Assembly (NCBI RefSeq): GCF_002102255.1
Contig: NZ_LQPH01000076.1
Coordinates: forward strand, 50,813-114,812
DNA: 64,000 nucleotides
Reading direction: 5' to 3'
Origin: Mycobacterium nebraskense
GTDB lineage: Bacteria > Actinomycetota > Actinomycetes > Mycobacteriales > Mycobacteriaceae
Part shown: in pieces, positions 44,397 through 53,515 of the stretch
Layout of the letters: the number at the start of each line of letters is the position of its first letter
How positions within the stretch are numbered: the stretch's first letter is position 1
Made by a program: the position numbers and the translations under genes
Notes under the pieces: generated by a model
Told to the model about the DNA's origin: nothing
Database searches by the model: none
The model's input: only the letters and a program-made list of their open reading frames with translations

Positions 44397-44421
44397 AACT
44401 GCGAATCAAGGGAGATCCCGG

Positions 44422-45762
44422 ATGAGCGGGCTACCGGCCGGACGGCACCATTTCCGCGGCGATGACGGCTACGAGGCGGCCCGCTGTGGCACCGTGTGGC
44501 ACCAGCGGGTGCCAGAGCGCTACCCCGAAGTGATCGTGCAGGCCGTCGACTCCGACGACATCGTCGACGGTATCCGCTACGCCAAGGCCCACGGGCTCAA
44601 AGTCAGCATCGTCTCGGGCGGACACAGCTTCGCGGCCAGCCACCTGCGTGACGGCTCCGTTCTGCTCGACGTCAGCCGCCTGGACCACGTCTCCATCGAC
44701 GCCGAAAAGGGCCTCGCCCAAGTGGGTCCGGGCAAGGGTGGCAGTCTGCTCATGGCCGAGCTCGAGGCTCAGGACCTGTTCTTCCCCGGCGGTCACTGCA
44801 AAGGCGTGTGCCTCGGCGGCTACCTGCTGCAGGGCGGGTACGGCTGGAACAGCCGCATCTTCGGCCCGGCCTGCGAGAGCGTCGTCGGCCTCGACGTCGT
44901 CACCGCCGAGGGCGAACACATACACTGCGACGCCAGCAACAACGCCGACCTCTACTGGGCTGCCCGCGGTGCCGGGCCCGGCTTCTTCGCCGTGGTCACT
45001 TCGTTCTACCTCAAGCTTTATCCGCGCCCCGGGGCCTGTGGCACCAGCGTCTATGTCTATCCGTTCGACCTGGCCGACGAGGTCTTCACGTGGACCCGCG
45101 CGGTCGGCGCCGAAGTGGACCCTCGGGTCGAGCTGCAGGCCGTGGCCTCCCGCGGCGAACCGAACATGGGCATCGACACCCCCGTCATCTCCCTTGCGTC
45201 GCCCGCGTTCGCGGACTCCGATGAGGAGGCCGAACAGGCCTTGGCCCTGTTCGGGACCTGCCCGGTCGCCGATCGGGCGCTCGTCAAAATTCCTTACATG
45301 CCAACCGATTTGCCGACCTGGTATGACGTCGCGATGAGCCACTACCTGTCCGACCACCACTACGCGGTCGACAACATGTGGACGTCGGCGCCGGCCGAAG
45401 ACCTGCTACCGGGCATCCGGACGATCCTGGACACGATGCCCCCGCACCCGGCGCACTTTCTGTGGCTGAACTGGGGCCCGTGCCCTCCCCGCCAAGACAT
45501 GGCCTACAGCATCGAAGGCGACATTTACCTGGCCCTCTACGGTTCGTGGAAGGACCCAGCCGACGAGGCGAAGTACGCCGACTGGGCGCGGTCCAACATG
45601 GCCGCGATGTCCGAATTCGCCATCGGCATTCAGCTCGCCGACGAAAACCTCGGGCAGCGTCCGGCGCGCTTCGCCAGTGACGCCGCCATGGCCAAGCTCG
45701 ACCGCGTGCGCGCCGAGTACGACCCCGACGGTTTGTTCAACAGCTGGATGGGACGGCTCTGA
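44422..45762 (+). CDS. FAD-linked oxidase, berberine-bridge/PCMH type
   Basis: A 446-residue oxidase with an N-terminal PCMH FAD domain and a C-terminal BBE segment (YDPDGLFNSWMG). Bicovalent flavin attachment is likely: His near residue 67 in SGGHSFA and Cys126 in GGHCKGVCLGG, the two positions used in berberine bridge enzyme relatives. Such enzymes oxidise alcohols, sugars or phenols with oxygen. It follows AAGGGAG by 8 bases, and its stop shares one base with the next start (TGATGG), so it is coupled with the PhlG-like hydrolase. Similar to Rv1774 by context. Confidence 0.88.
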   Translation: MSGLPAGRHHFRGDDGYEAARCGTVWHQRVPERYPEVIVQAVDSDDIVDGIRYAKAHGLKVSIVSGGHSFAASHLRDGSVLLDVSRLDHVSIDAEKGLAQVGPGKGGSLLMAELEAQDLFFPGGHCKGVCLGGYLLQGGYGWNSRIFGPACESVVGLDVVTAEGEHIHCDASNNADLYWAARGAGPGFFAVVTSFYLKLYPRPGACGTSVYVYPFDLADEVFTWTRAVGAEVDPRVELQAVASRGEPNMGIDTPVISLASPAFADSDEEAEQALALFGTCPVADRALVKIPYMPTDLPTWYDVAMSHYLSDHHYAVDNMWTSAPAEDLLPGIRTILDTMPPHPAHFLWLNWGPCPPRQDMAYSIEGDIYLALYGSWKDPADEAKYADWARSNMAAMSEFAIGIQLADENLGQRPARFASDAAMAKLDRVRAEYDPDGLFNSWMGRL

Positions 45763-46571
45763 TGGCCGGCGACCTTTATCTGGGCTACCGCGACGACGAC
45801 GCGAAGACCCCGTTCGGCAAGTTCTTCACGCCCGAGATGGCCCCGCTGCCACGCCATGTCGTCGAGGCACTGGAACACGGGCCCCAGGGAGCCATGGCGC
45901 TGTTGGCGTTCGACGACGCCGCGCGTGTCGCCGACGACGGATACCAGCAGACCGAGAATGGCTACGGGGTTCTCGACGACGGCGGCTATCACGTGTCGGT
46001 ACGCACCGACATGCCGGAAATCACCCCGGCGATGTGGTCGTGGTGGTTCGGCTGGCATGGCTGCGACAGCCGCCGTTACAAGCTGTGGCATCCGCGCGCC
46101 CACCTGTGCGCCGCCTGGAAAGACGGAGACGACGCGGGCCGTCGGGGCGCCCAGCGCTACATCGGCCGCTGGTCGTTGATCAGCGAGTACATCGGCTCGA
46201 CGATGCTCAACGGCGCAATCCAATTCGTCGATCCGGCGAAGATGGGCTGCCCGCCCGACAGCGACGGCGCGGTGGCGATCTGCGCCCGGCTGGGATCCAG
46301 CGAGGCCCCGGTAGACGTCGGATGGTTCATCCACCACGTCCGGTCGACCCCGAACGGGGCCGAGATGCGGTCGCGCTTCTGGATGGGCGGACGGCACATC
46401 GAGGTGCGCAACGTCCCCGGCGTCGCATCGCGGGCGGTGCGCCCGATCGCCTCGCGGGTGCTGGGCAACGCGGAGACCGGCGCTCGCAATCTGCTGGTGC
46501 ATTGCGCCCAGGAGATGAATCACCTGGCAGCCTTCCTACCGGAACTCCACCGAGCCTTCGGTCACGAATAG
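45762..46571 (+). CDS. DAPG hydrolase (PhlG)-family protein
   Basis: A 269-residue protein of the 2,4-diacetylphloroglucinol hydrolase family, zinc enzymes that cleave a C-C bond between an acyl group and a phenolic ring. It carries the hallmark WWFGWHG...YKLWHPRAH near residues 95-116, and HCAQE near the C-terminus, which fits the H-x-x-x-E zinc pair of PhlG. It is translationally coupled to the FAD oxidase, so the two probably act in sequence: oxidation, then acyl removal. True substrate unknown; a DAPG biosynthesis cluster is not present here. Confidence 0.8.
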   Translation: MAGDLYLGYRDDDAKTPFGKFFTPEMAPLPRHVVEALEHGPQGAMALLAFDDAARVADDGYQQTENGYGVLDDGGYHVSVRTDMPEITPAMWSWWFGWHGCDSRRYKLWHPRAHLCAAWKDGDDAGRRGAQRYIGRWSLISEYIGSTMLNGAIQFVDPAKMGCPPDSDGAVAICARLGSSEAPVDVGWFIHHVRSTPNGAEMRSRFWMGGRHIEVRNVPGVASRAVRPIASRVLGNAETGARNLLVHCAQEMNHLAAFLPELHRAFGHE

Positions 46572-46593
46572 GCCAAATGGGCTTCTCGCCAAT

Positions 46594-48384
46594 TTATTTC
46601 GCTGGCGGGAGTTGGCGCGGGCCTTCGGGCGGATCAAGCTCGGCGGGTCCGTCGCGCGTGGTCAGTTCACGCTCGTTGATCCGCTCTGCCGTCCCCGGCG
46701 ACAACGCGTATCGGTCTGGGCTACCCACCTGTGGGTGAACAGAGCGGGCGCGATCGTCGCGTGCAGAGTCGATGAACGCTGTTGCAGCAGAGTGGGATTC
46801 GGTAGCATCGGAGTGGCGAGGGCGCCGCTCGCCGGTGTCGGAGCTTTCGGAGTCCATCGTGACTCTGTGGGTGCGCCTCAGCGCGAAGGTGATCTCCTCG
46901 ACCTCTTCGAAGACCTGCCGCGCGGTGCGCAGCGGCGCAGTCGTGGTGTCGATCATCCGCGCCACGAACGGCGGCACCAGCGGGCGAATCCACCGCGCCG
47001 CGGCCTTGGTGGCGTCCGGAATCGACGGCATCAGCGATGTGCCTTGGTCTTCGTGCGGTACAACGTCGCGCTGGACGGGGGCCGGCAAGTTCTCCACCTC
47101 GGCGGTGCGCGCCGGGTCGGGCAGGCCGAGGACCGCGCGGCTGGCGGCCTCGGCTTCCGCGGCGATCGGCAGGTACACGTCATCATCGGCCGGCTCGAAT
47201 GTGCGTTGCGCCGATGCCCGCACCGGGGGATCGATAGCCTGCACGGGGGGTTCGATAGCCTCGACGATTCGCCGGCGTTGCTGCTCGCGGTCGATTTCGG
47301 TCTGGGCCTCGATGGCAAGCCGGGCCTGGGTGAGTTGGTGCTCGGCCCACATGATTTCGGCCTCGCGGCGGACCTCGGCCCGCTTGATCGCGATCGCGGT
47401 ATCGGCCTCGAGTTCCGCGCGTTCGCGCTCCGCGCGCGCCGCGGCATGGCGATCGTGGGTTGTTTCGCCGCGCCATCGTCGCAGGATCAGCGGCAGCAGA
47501 TAGAGCAGCACGCAGAACGCGATCGTCAGCAGCCGCAACGTCAGCGCGCCGAAGTCGGCGGAGGTCAGGTCGTTCATCGCGACCCAGCGCGCGCCGAGGC
47601 CACGATCGGCGTTCGCGACCACGCCGTGGCGCGCCTCGTCGAGTGCTTGCTCCTCGCGGGAGATTTTGGCGTCCAACTCGGGCGCTTGGCGATCCCGGGC
47701 CGCCAGCGCACTGTCCAGTTCATGCTGGGCATCGGCGAGAAGCTCGTTCGCCGTTCGCGTTTCGGGCCCCGCACCGGGGTCGCCGGTGATTCGGGTCTGC
47801 GGGCAGGCGGGGGTGGGATGGTATTCGCAGCGCGCGACGACCAGGGCCTGATCCTGCTGCTGGCGGGCCTGGTCGACGGCGGCGTCGAGCGCGGTGCGCG
47901 CATCCCGGGTTTGTTGCAGGGACGCCGTCGCTTGCGCGACCGCTGGCGCGGAACCGGCGTCGCGCAGGGCACGTTCGTCGAGACGGTGGTCGATCGAGCC
48001 GGTAAGCAGGACGACTGCCGCCAGTTCGCCGACGACAACGCCGACCGCGGCCGCGACCACAGCGCGTCCTGCGACGCCGAACCGTCCTCGGTTGGGCCGG
48101 GAGGTGGTGGCGCGGGTGACCGCTCCGACCAGCAGGGCGAAGACGAGGGTCAGCAGGACGACGGAAAGGAGTGACCAGCGAGCCGACTCGCTGACCGCCA
48201 GGGTCGCGACGAGCCAGGCCAGCGCCGCCCCGAACAACACCACCGCCCCGGCCCCGGTTTCGGCGGCGTGCGTGGACCGCTCGTGGCGCTCACCCAGCTC
48301 GCGCCATTGCCCGCCGCCAAGCCAGGTGAGCAGGCCCGCGGGCGACAGGGCCGAACGCTTTTCGGTAACTTCCCGGGCGCACAT
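46594..48384 (-). CDS. DUF4407 family membrane and coiled-coil protein
   Basis: A 596-residue protein of the DUF4407 type. There are three or four membrane helices in the first 160 residues, a helical periplasmic or cytoplasmic arm (about 165-270, QQTRDARTALDAAVDQARQQ), another membrane helix near 285-305, then a long charged coiled coil (RAERERAELEADTAIAIKRA, about 320-380) and a disordered C-terminal region of about 200 residues. The start at 48384 follows GGGAGG. Function unknown. A comparable membrane protein gene (Rv1779c) is found at the same place in M. tuberculosis, from memory. Confidence 0.8.
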   Translation of the reverse strand: MCAREVTEKRSALSPAGLLTWLGGGQWRELGERHERSTHAAETGAGAVVLFGAALAWLVATLAVSESARWSLLSVVLLTLVFALLVGAVTRATTSRPNRGRFGVAGRAVVAAAVGVVVGELAAVVLLTGSIDHRLDERALRDAGSAPAVAQATASLQQTRDARTALDAAVDQARQQQDQALVVARCEYHPTPACPQTRITGDPGAGPETRTANELLADAQHELDSALAARDRQAPELDAKISREEQALDEARHGVVANADRGLGARWVAMNDLTSADFGALTLRLLTIAFCVLLYLLPLILRRWRGETTHDRHAAARAERERAELEADTAIAIKRAEVRREAEIMWAEHQLTQARLAIEAQTEIDREQQRRRIVEAIEPPVQAIDPPVRASAQRTFEPADDDVYLPIAAEAEAASRAVLGLPDPARTAEVENLPAPVQRDVVPHEDQGTSLMPSIPDATKAAARWIRPLVPPFVARMIDTTTAPLRTARQVFEEVEEITFALRRTHRVTMDSESSDTGERRPRHSDATESHSAATAFIDSARDDRARSVHPQVGSPDRYALSPGTAERINERELTTRDGPAELDPPEGPRQLPPAK

Positions 48385-48579
48385 CAAAAACACCTCCCAA
48401 GCCAACAAGCCTCCCAGGCGACTACCCGCCGAATCGAATCGAAGCCCCCCACCTGTGGCGTGCTTCACAATGCGCGGGCATCGCCGGCGATTCCACCGGG
48501 GCGTTGGCAGACGCGGATTTCCTACGACGCGTGCAGATCAGCGAGGGTTCCGGCGGCCGACATGAGACGGTATAGGTCT

Positions 48580-49137
48580 ATGGAGACTCACGATTATGTC
48601 ACCTACGAAGAGTTTGGACGAAGATTCTTCGAGGTCGCTGTCACCCCCGAGCGTGTCGCCGCCGCATTCGCCGACATCGCCGGCAACGAGTTCGCCATGG
48701 AGCCCATCGCGCAGGGGCCCGGCGGGATCGCCAAGGTCAGCGCCAACGTCAAGATCCACGAGCCCAAAGTCACGCGCCGCGTGGGCGACAGCATCACGTT
48801 CGTCATACACATCCCCTTGTCGATCGACCTGCTGCTCGACCTTCGGCTTGACAAGCAGCGGTTCGTCGTCTCCGGGGACATCGCGTTGCGGGCCACGGCG
48901 CGAGCCGCCGAGCCACTGCTGCTGATCGTCGACGTCGCGAAACCGCGACCCTCCGACATCACCGTCAACGTGTCGTCGAAGTCCTTCCGCGGCGAGGTGT
49001 TGCGCATCCTCGCGGGCGTCGATGGCGAGATCCGCCGATTCGTCGCCCAGTACGTCGCCGAGGAGATCGACGCGCCCCAGTCGCAGGCCGCGCAGGTGAT
49101 CGACGTGGCGCAGCAATTGGAGCAGACCTGGCCCTGA
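48580..49137 (+). CDS. Conserved hypothetical protein (Rv1780-like by context)
   Basis: A 185-residue protein without signal peptide. It begins METHDYVTYEEFGRRFF, followed by a mixed alpha/beta segment (FVIHIPLSIDLLLDLRLDKQ) and a C-terminal helix (VAQYVAEEIDAPQSQAAQVIDVAQQL). Length and position near malQ recall Rv1780; no biochemical function known. The ATG at 48580 is chosen, with an ATG at 48562 also possible. Divergent from the DUF4407 gene. Confidence 0.72.
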   Translation: METHDYVTYEEFGRRFFEVAVTPERVAAAFADIAGNEFAMEPIAQGPGGIAKVSANVKIHEPKVTRRVGDSITFVIHIPLSIDLLLDLRLDKQRFVVSGDIALRATARAAEPLLLIVDVAKPRPSDITVNVSSKSFRGEVLRILAGVDGEIRRFVAQYVAEEIDAPQSQAAQVIDVAQQLEQTWP

Positions 49138-49254
49138 GGCCCACACTGACGCGTAGGCCCGGCCGCACCGGGGTACTCAGTGCACGTTGCGCGCTGGTCG
49201 CCTGTGCTGCCGTCTGGGTGCCAACCGCGATCGTCTGGGGAGGAGCGGCAAGAC

Positions 49255-49695
49255 TTGGCACGAGTAGATGTTTCGGTGTCGTCGAAGGTAGACCCGGAGG
49301 CCGCCTGGAAGCTGGCGTCCGACTTGAGTCGATTCGATGAGTGGATGACCATTTTCGCCGGGTGGCGAGGACCCGTTCCCGATACGATCGGGGAGGGCAC
49401 CTGCGTTTCCTCGTGCGTGAAGGTCAAGGGTTTTCGCAACGTCATTCACTGGACGGTCACCCGCTACAACGAACCGAAATCGATTGAGCTGCAAGGTCGC
49501 GGTCGCGGTGGGATCCGCCTCGGGGTGGCGATGAGCGTCACGGACAACGATCCCGGGACCGATTTTCACCTCACCGCGGACATCGGGGGCGGATTGCTCA
49601 GCGGTCCGATCGGCGGATTGGTCGCCAGGGTGCTCCGCTCCGATGTGAAAAAGTCCGTCAACAACCTCGCCGCCCTGCAATCAGCGTCGCAATAG
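49255..49695 (+). CDS. SRPBCC (START-like) superfamily protein
   Basis: A 146-residue ligand-binding fold of the polyketide cyclase/type II toxin Rv0910-like group: VDVSVSSKVDPEAAWKLASD, then WMTIFAGWRG, and a C-terminal helix LVARVLRSDVKKSVNNLAAL. The TTG start at 49255 follows GGGGAGGAG by about 10 bases. Such proteins bind hydrophobic ligands; in Rv0910 the family acts as a toxin with an antitoxin partner, but no antitoxin-like gene is seen next to it here. Confidence 0.78.
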   Translation: MARVDVSVSSKVDPEAAWKLASDLSRFDEWMTIFAGWRGPVPDTIGEGTCVSSCVKVKGFRNVIHWTVTRYNEPKSIELQGRGRGGIRLGVAMSVTDNDPGTDFHLTADIGGGLLSGPIGGLVARVLRSDVKKSVNNLAALQSASQ

Positions 49696-49698
49696 GCG

Positions 49699-49983
49699 CT
49701 ACCGCACCGCGTGGCCGAGTGGTGGCCATTTCCGCTCCGTCTCGCGAATCCGCCTGCGGTCCATGGCAAGCCAGGCCAGGCCGGCCCCGAACGCGAGCAG
49801 GGCGACGATCGCGGCGGCAACGCCGGCGCCGGCGTCTCCGAGGGCGAACGTGGCCACACACACCGCGAACGCCAGGGCGGCAGCCCCGACGATGACTAGC
49901 CCGGGCGTGCGCTCGAAGTCTCGCGCCGACTCGTCGTGGTGCCGGCGAATGGTCCGATCATGGTCGACAGGGCTGTGCCGCAT
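49699..49983 (-). CDS. Small two-helix membrane protein, UsfY-like
   Basis: A 94-residue protein with a polar N-terminus SPVDHDRTIRRHHDESARDF followed by PGL and two membrane helices (about 28-48 and 53-73). The VDH.RT.R...ES...PGL pattern resembles UsfY, a small protein found next to sigF in mycobacteria, though here it lies 30 kb from the sigma factor gene. Identification is tentative. Convergent with the SRPBCC gene. Confidence 0.6.
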   Translation of the reverse strand: MRHSPVDHDRTIRRHHDESARDFERTPGLVIVGAAALAFAVCVATFALGDAGAGVAAAIVALLAFGAGLAWLAMDRRRIRETERKWPPLGHAVR

Positions 49984-50090
49984 GGGCGTCTCCTCTGGTC
50001 AATTCCGTTCGGCCGCTTCCGTGGTGCTACCCGGATTGCCGTCGGAACAAACGAGGTGAGGCGCCGCCGCCGAGGGGCCAGCGCTACTTT

Positions 50091-51926
50091 TTACAGCGTC
50101 TGGTGCCGCCCGAAGTATTTGTGGTCCTCGCTGTAACCGCCGTAACCGCTCCCGATGTCGCGGTAGTCGGCAACGAACTCGATTCCTTTGATCCACTTGA
50201 CCAGCTTGAAGCCGTGCTGCAATTCGTTGCGCAGCCGCAGTGGCCGGCCGTGCATGTAGGGGAGGGGTTGGTCGTTCATGTTGTAGGCGAGCATCGTCAT
50301 GTGATGGTCCATCTGGCCGATGTGATGGGCGTTGTAGTAGATGCCGCCCGTGGCGCCGAGCCCCATCGAATAGAACACCGCCCAGTTGGCTTCCGGCAGT
50401 GGTTTGACGATGTCCATGATCGTCTTCATCTGCACGCCACCCCATTTGGCGACGCCCGACCAGGCTTGGATGCAGAAATGCTGGCTGATCTGTTCGTGGT
50501 AGGGCAGCGCCATCAAGTCCTCGAGCGAGAACTCCATCGGGTGCTCGACGAGACCGTAGACCTTGAGCCGCCAGTCCTTGAAGTCGTTCTGTTCGAGCTC
50601 TTTGTACTCGACGGTTTCCGGCAGGCGGCCGTTGCGCCAGTGGTGCGGCGAGATGTCCTTTTCGGTGAAGGCGCCGGGCTTGGGGTCAAGCTGTTCCAGC
50701 ATTCGCTGGAACGGGCCGACGAGCGCGTACCCGACGCGCTGAATCACGCGTGGATGGCGAATGGTGAAGGGAGTGGCCCAAACCCACGCGATCGCCGTCA
50801 GCACCATGGCCGCGGCGAAAATCCCGAAGCCTACCCAGCTGTTGTCGTCGCGGGAGGCGAACATGTGGTTGAGGTTCCGCAGCGCGCTGGTTGTCAAGAC
50901 CATCGTGACGTGCACCAGGATGAAGAACAGGAAGTAGACCAGCACCACGAAATGCAGTGATCGCGCGTGTTGAATGCTCAGCCGCTTGCTGAGCCAGTGA
51001 ACGCGCTGCGACAGCGCCGGTGACATTCCCAGTCCGGTAATCAAAGCCGCGGGCGCGGCGATGAAAACCGTGGTGAAGTAGGACAACAACTGCAGGCCGT
51101 TGTAGGCGACCCACCCGTTGTCGGTCGGCCAGTCCAGCGAAAGGTACTGAACGGCGACCGACGCCGCGTTGGGGAAGACGTCCCAGCTGGTCGGCACGAT
51201 GTGCCGCCACTGTCCGGTGGCGAACAGCAGGACGTAGAAGACCGCCCCGTTGACGAGCCACAGAACGTCTACGCCGAGGTGCCACCACCGGGCCAGTCCG
51301 ATGGAGTGCCGGAATCCGGGCAGTCCCAATTGCGGTGGCAGGGCTACGGTGTCGGCGTTGGCGGTCCACAGCTCGTCGTCCGGTACCGGCGGGCCGACCC
51401 GCAGCCATTCGTCCTTACCCGGAGTGGCGTTGCGGTTGAAGTAGAGCCGGGGATGGTCGCAGAGAATCTGGATCCCCGTCCTGATGATGAACATCATCAT
51501 GAACAGGTTGAAGAAATGCGTCCAACCGATCCAGGCCGGTAGGCCGGGGGTGACACCGGCGCTGTCCGTTCCGGGGTAACGCTGGATAAACGACTGGATC
51601 GCCGGCATGTTGTGTAGGCCTTTGCCAACCGCCACCCCGGCGATCAGCAGGGCAAAGCCGATGGGGATCAGCCAGAGCAGGTTGAACCACCGGTCGCGGC
51701 CGATGCGCAGCTTCGGGGCGGTCGCCCGCCGCGTGAGATCGAAGCCGCCACCGTAGGTCTCGACGTCGATGATGTCTTCGGCAGTGTGAATTTCGTTGCG
51801 GTAATCCGGGGAGGACTGCAGCGGGCTGCCCACCGCCAGTGTCGATACGTTGCCGTTCGGGTCTGTCCGTGCTCCGGTGGTTCCGGCGGTATTGACGTTC
51901 AGGTTCCGATGTTCGGTGTTCGTCAC
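50091..51926 (-). CDS. Membrane-anchored molybdopterin-dependent oxidoreductase
   Basis: A 611-residue fusion. The N-terminal two thirds are a cytochrome b561-like membrane region with about six helices and several His in or near them (THFFNLFMMM, RWWHLGVDVLW, HARSLHFVVLVYF). The C-terminal 200 residues are a sulfite oxidase-type Moco domain with the Mo-ligand Cys in HFCIQAWSGVAKWGG. It likely passes electrons between the molybdenum site and membrane heme or quinone. The GTG start at 51926 is chosen; the ORF extends without signals to 52046. Substrate unknown. Confidence 0.85.
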   Translation of the reverse strand: MTNTEHRNLNVNTAGTTGARTDPNGNVSTLAVGSPLQSSPDYRNEIHTAEDIIDVETYGGGFDLTRRATAPKLRIGRDRWFNLLWLIPIGFALLIAGVAVGKGLHNMPAIQSFIQRYPGTDSAGVTPGLPAWIGWTHFFNLFMMMFIIRTGIQILCDHPRLYFNRNATPGKDEWLRVGPPVPDDELWTANADTVALPPQLGLPGFRHSIGLARWWHLGVDVLWLVNGAVFYVLLFATGQWRHIVPTSWDVFPNAASVAVQYLSLDWPTDNGWVAYNGLQLLSYFTTVFIAAPAALITGLGMSPALSQRVHWLSKRLSIQHARSLHFVVLVYFLFFILVHVTMVLTTSALRNLNHMFASRDDNSWVGFGIFAAAMVLTAIAWVWATPFTIRHPRVIQRVGYALVGPFQRMLEQLDPKPGAFTEKDISPHHWRNGRLPETVEYKELEQNDFKDWRLKVYGLVEHPMEFSLEDLMALPYHEQISQHFCIQAWSGVAKWGGVQMKTIMDIVKPLPEANWAVFYSMGLGATGGIYYNAHHIGQMDHHMTMLAYNMNDQPLPYMHGRPLRLRNELQHGFKLVKWIKGIEFVADYRDIGSGYGGYSEDHKYFGRHQTL

Positions 51927-52156
51927 GCGGCCGAAAATACACGGATTGACTTGTATAAATTGGACCCGATCAGGAAGAAATGCGTCGTCTGGGGTCTCGC
52001 CGGGACGCACGGCCGCCGACGTCGGTCCTGAGCGGGCAAAATCCACATCGGGCTCCGCCGTGATAACCGCAATTGCCCAACGAACCGCCGTTTTCTGCCG
52101 CAGATTCGGTTAATGGATGGCCGCTGTGAGTTTGCGCAGAGTCTTCTGCCAGCTCG

Positions 52157-52633
52157 CTAGATCGGGTCGTGTCGTCGCACCCGGCGGGCCGAATGGGTCT
52201 CAATTGCATTGATGGTCAACGCCCGGCGGCCGATGCGCCAGCGGTCGCTCAGCTCGTACTCGTCGTCGTAGCGCAGATGCCAGACCACATCGACGAGTTC
52301 CTCGTCGCGCTGGTCCCAATGGTGCGCGATGCAGGCAACGCGCCCCCGGGCGGTGCCCGGTCGGCTGGCCTCGTCGTAGACCTCGCCGATGATGGCGTGC
52401 TCGGTGCGGGTGACCGCCGCGACGGTGGCGACCGCGGCGCTGATGGCGTCTCGGCCGCGATGCGAATGGATCGGCTCCAGCGCCTTGGGCGGTTCGGGCA
52501 CCGCCAGCACGGCGGTGTCGGTGAATAGCGCTGCGACGGAATCGAATTCACGCTCGTCCACGAGCGCCGCGTACCGGTGCACCAAGTCGCTGAGGGCAGC
52601 TCGGTCGTCGGCCGACAGGGTCATCGCGGTCAC
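52157..52633 (-). CDS. SnoaL-like (NTF2-fold) protein
   Basis: A 158-residue nuclear transport factor 2-like protein: DDRAALSDLVHRYAALVDER at the N-terminus, GRDAISAAVATVAAV, TEHAIIGEV and the end strand WRIGRRALTINAIETHSAR. Fits bacterial ketosteroid isomerase/SnoaL relatives acting on small cyclic compounds. The GTG at 52633 overlaps the stop of the LLM gene as GTGA, so the two are coupled; the ATG at 52624 is possible. Probably handles a product of the F420-dependent enzyme. Confidence 0.82.
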   Translation of the reverse strand: MTAMTLSADDRAALSDLVHRYAALVDEREFDSVAALFTDTAVLAVPEPPKALEPIHSHRGRDAISAAVATVAAVTRTEHAIIGEVYDEASRPGTARGRVACIAHHWDQRDEELVDVVWHLRYDDEYELSDRWRIGRRALTINAIETHSARRVRRHDPI

Positions 52634-53511
52634 GCGATCAGCGACAGGCGTTGCGCACACGCTGACAGCATGTCCTTGGCCTGCTCGATATCGGCGGTGG
52701 GCGGCATGGCCAACACAAGCCGGTCGGCGCCCTGATCGATCAGGCCGCCCGCGCGGTCGGCGTCGACCTTGTTCACGGCGTGACCCAATGACACTTCCAG
52801 GCTCGCCGGATCGCGGCCCGCCGACGACGCCTCGTCGCGCATGAGCGCGATCAAGGACGCCAAGCGGGGCCCCGTCACACCGAGCGGTTGGAAGCCGTCA
52901 CCGAGTTGTCCCGCGCGCCGCGCGGCCGCAGGGCTGTGTCCACCGATGTGGATCGGAAGACCTTCGCGGGCAACGGGTTTGGGGTAACACATGACGTTGT
53001 CGAAGCTGAAGAACTCGCCGTGGTACGAGGCCCCCTGCGGTTGGTCGGCCCACAGCGCCCGCAAGACGGCCAGCTGCTCGTCGGCACGTCTGCCGCGATT
53101 CTCGAAATCCGCGCCGCACGCCTCAAGCTCCTCCTTGAGCCATCCCACGCCCACGCACAGCCGCAGCCGTCCGCCCGACAAGGCGTCCACGGTGGCGGCC
53201 CGCTTGGCGAGGACCACCGGATGGTGGTTGGGCAGCACCAACACGCCGGTGGCCAGCCCGAGGGTGGTGGTGTGGCCGGCCAGAAAGGCCAGCAGATCGA
53301 GCGGGTCGGGGATGGGGCAATCGGCAGCCAGCCCGACGCGTCCGGAGTCGTCATACGGATAGACGCTGTCGTAGCGGGTGACCAGCACGGTGTGCTCGAC
53401 GACAACGATCGACTCGAACCCGCACCGTTCCAGGTGGCCCGCGAAGGCCGCCATCCACTCGGGATCCGCGGTGACGGCGTCGGCAACCGGCGCCACGACT
53501 GAGACCTTCAT
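52630..53511 (-). CDS. LLM-class F420-dependent oxidoreductase
   Basis: A 293-residue luciferase-like TIM-barrel enzyme of the type that uses cofactor F420 in mycobacteria (TIGR03619-like). Marks: FESIVVVEHTVL, ATGVLVLPNHHPVVLAKRAA, DALSGGRLRLCVGVGWLKEE and PIHIGGHSPAAARRAGQLGDG. The start MKVSVVAPV at 53511 is 5 bases after the malQ stop. Coupled with the SnoaL-like gene. Substrate unknown. Confidence 0.88.
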   Translation of the reverse strand: MKVSVVAPVADAVTADPEWMAAFAGHLERCGFESIVVVEHTVLVTRYDSVYPYDDSGRVGLAADCPIPDPLDLLAFLAGHTTTLGLATGVLVLPNHHPVVLAKRAATVDALSGGRLRLCVGVGWLKEELEACGADFENRGRRADEQLAVLRALWADQPQGASYHGEFFSFDNVMCYPKPVAREGLPIHIGGHSPAAARRAGQLGDGFQPLGVTGPRLASLIALMRDEASSAGRDPASLEVSLGHAVNKVDADRAGGLIDQGADRLVLAMPPTADIEQAKDMLSACAQRLSLIA

Positions 53512-53515
53512 GGCC

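Noticed and set aside
46612..48174. 520-residue frame antisense to the DUF4407 gene
   Set aside because: Low-complexity Arg/Gly-rich translation; the sense protein has membrane helices and coiled coil in the right order.
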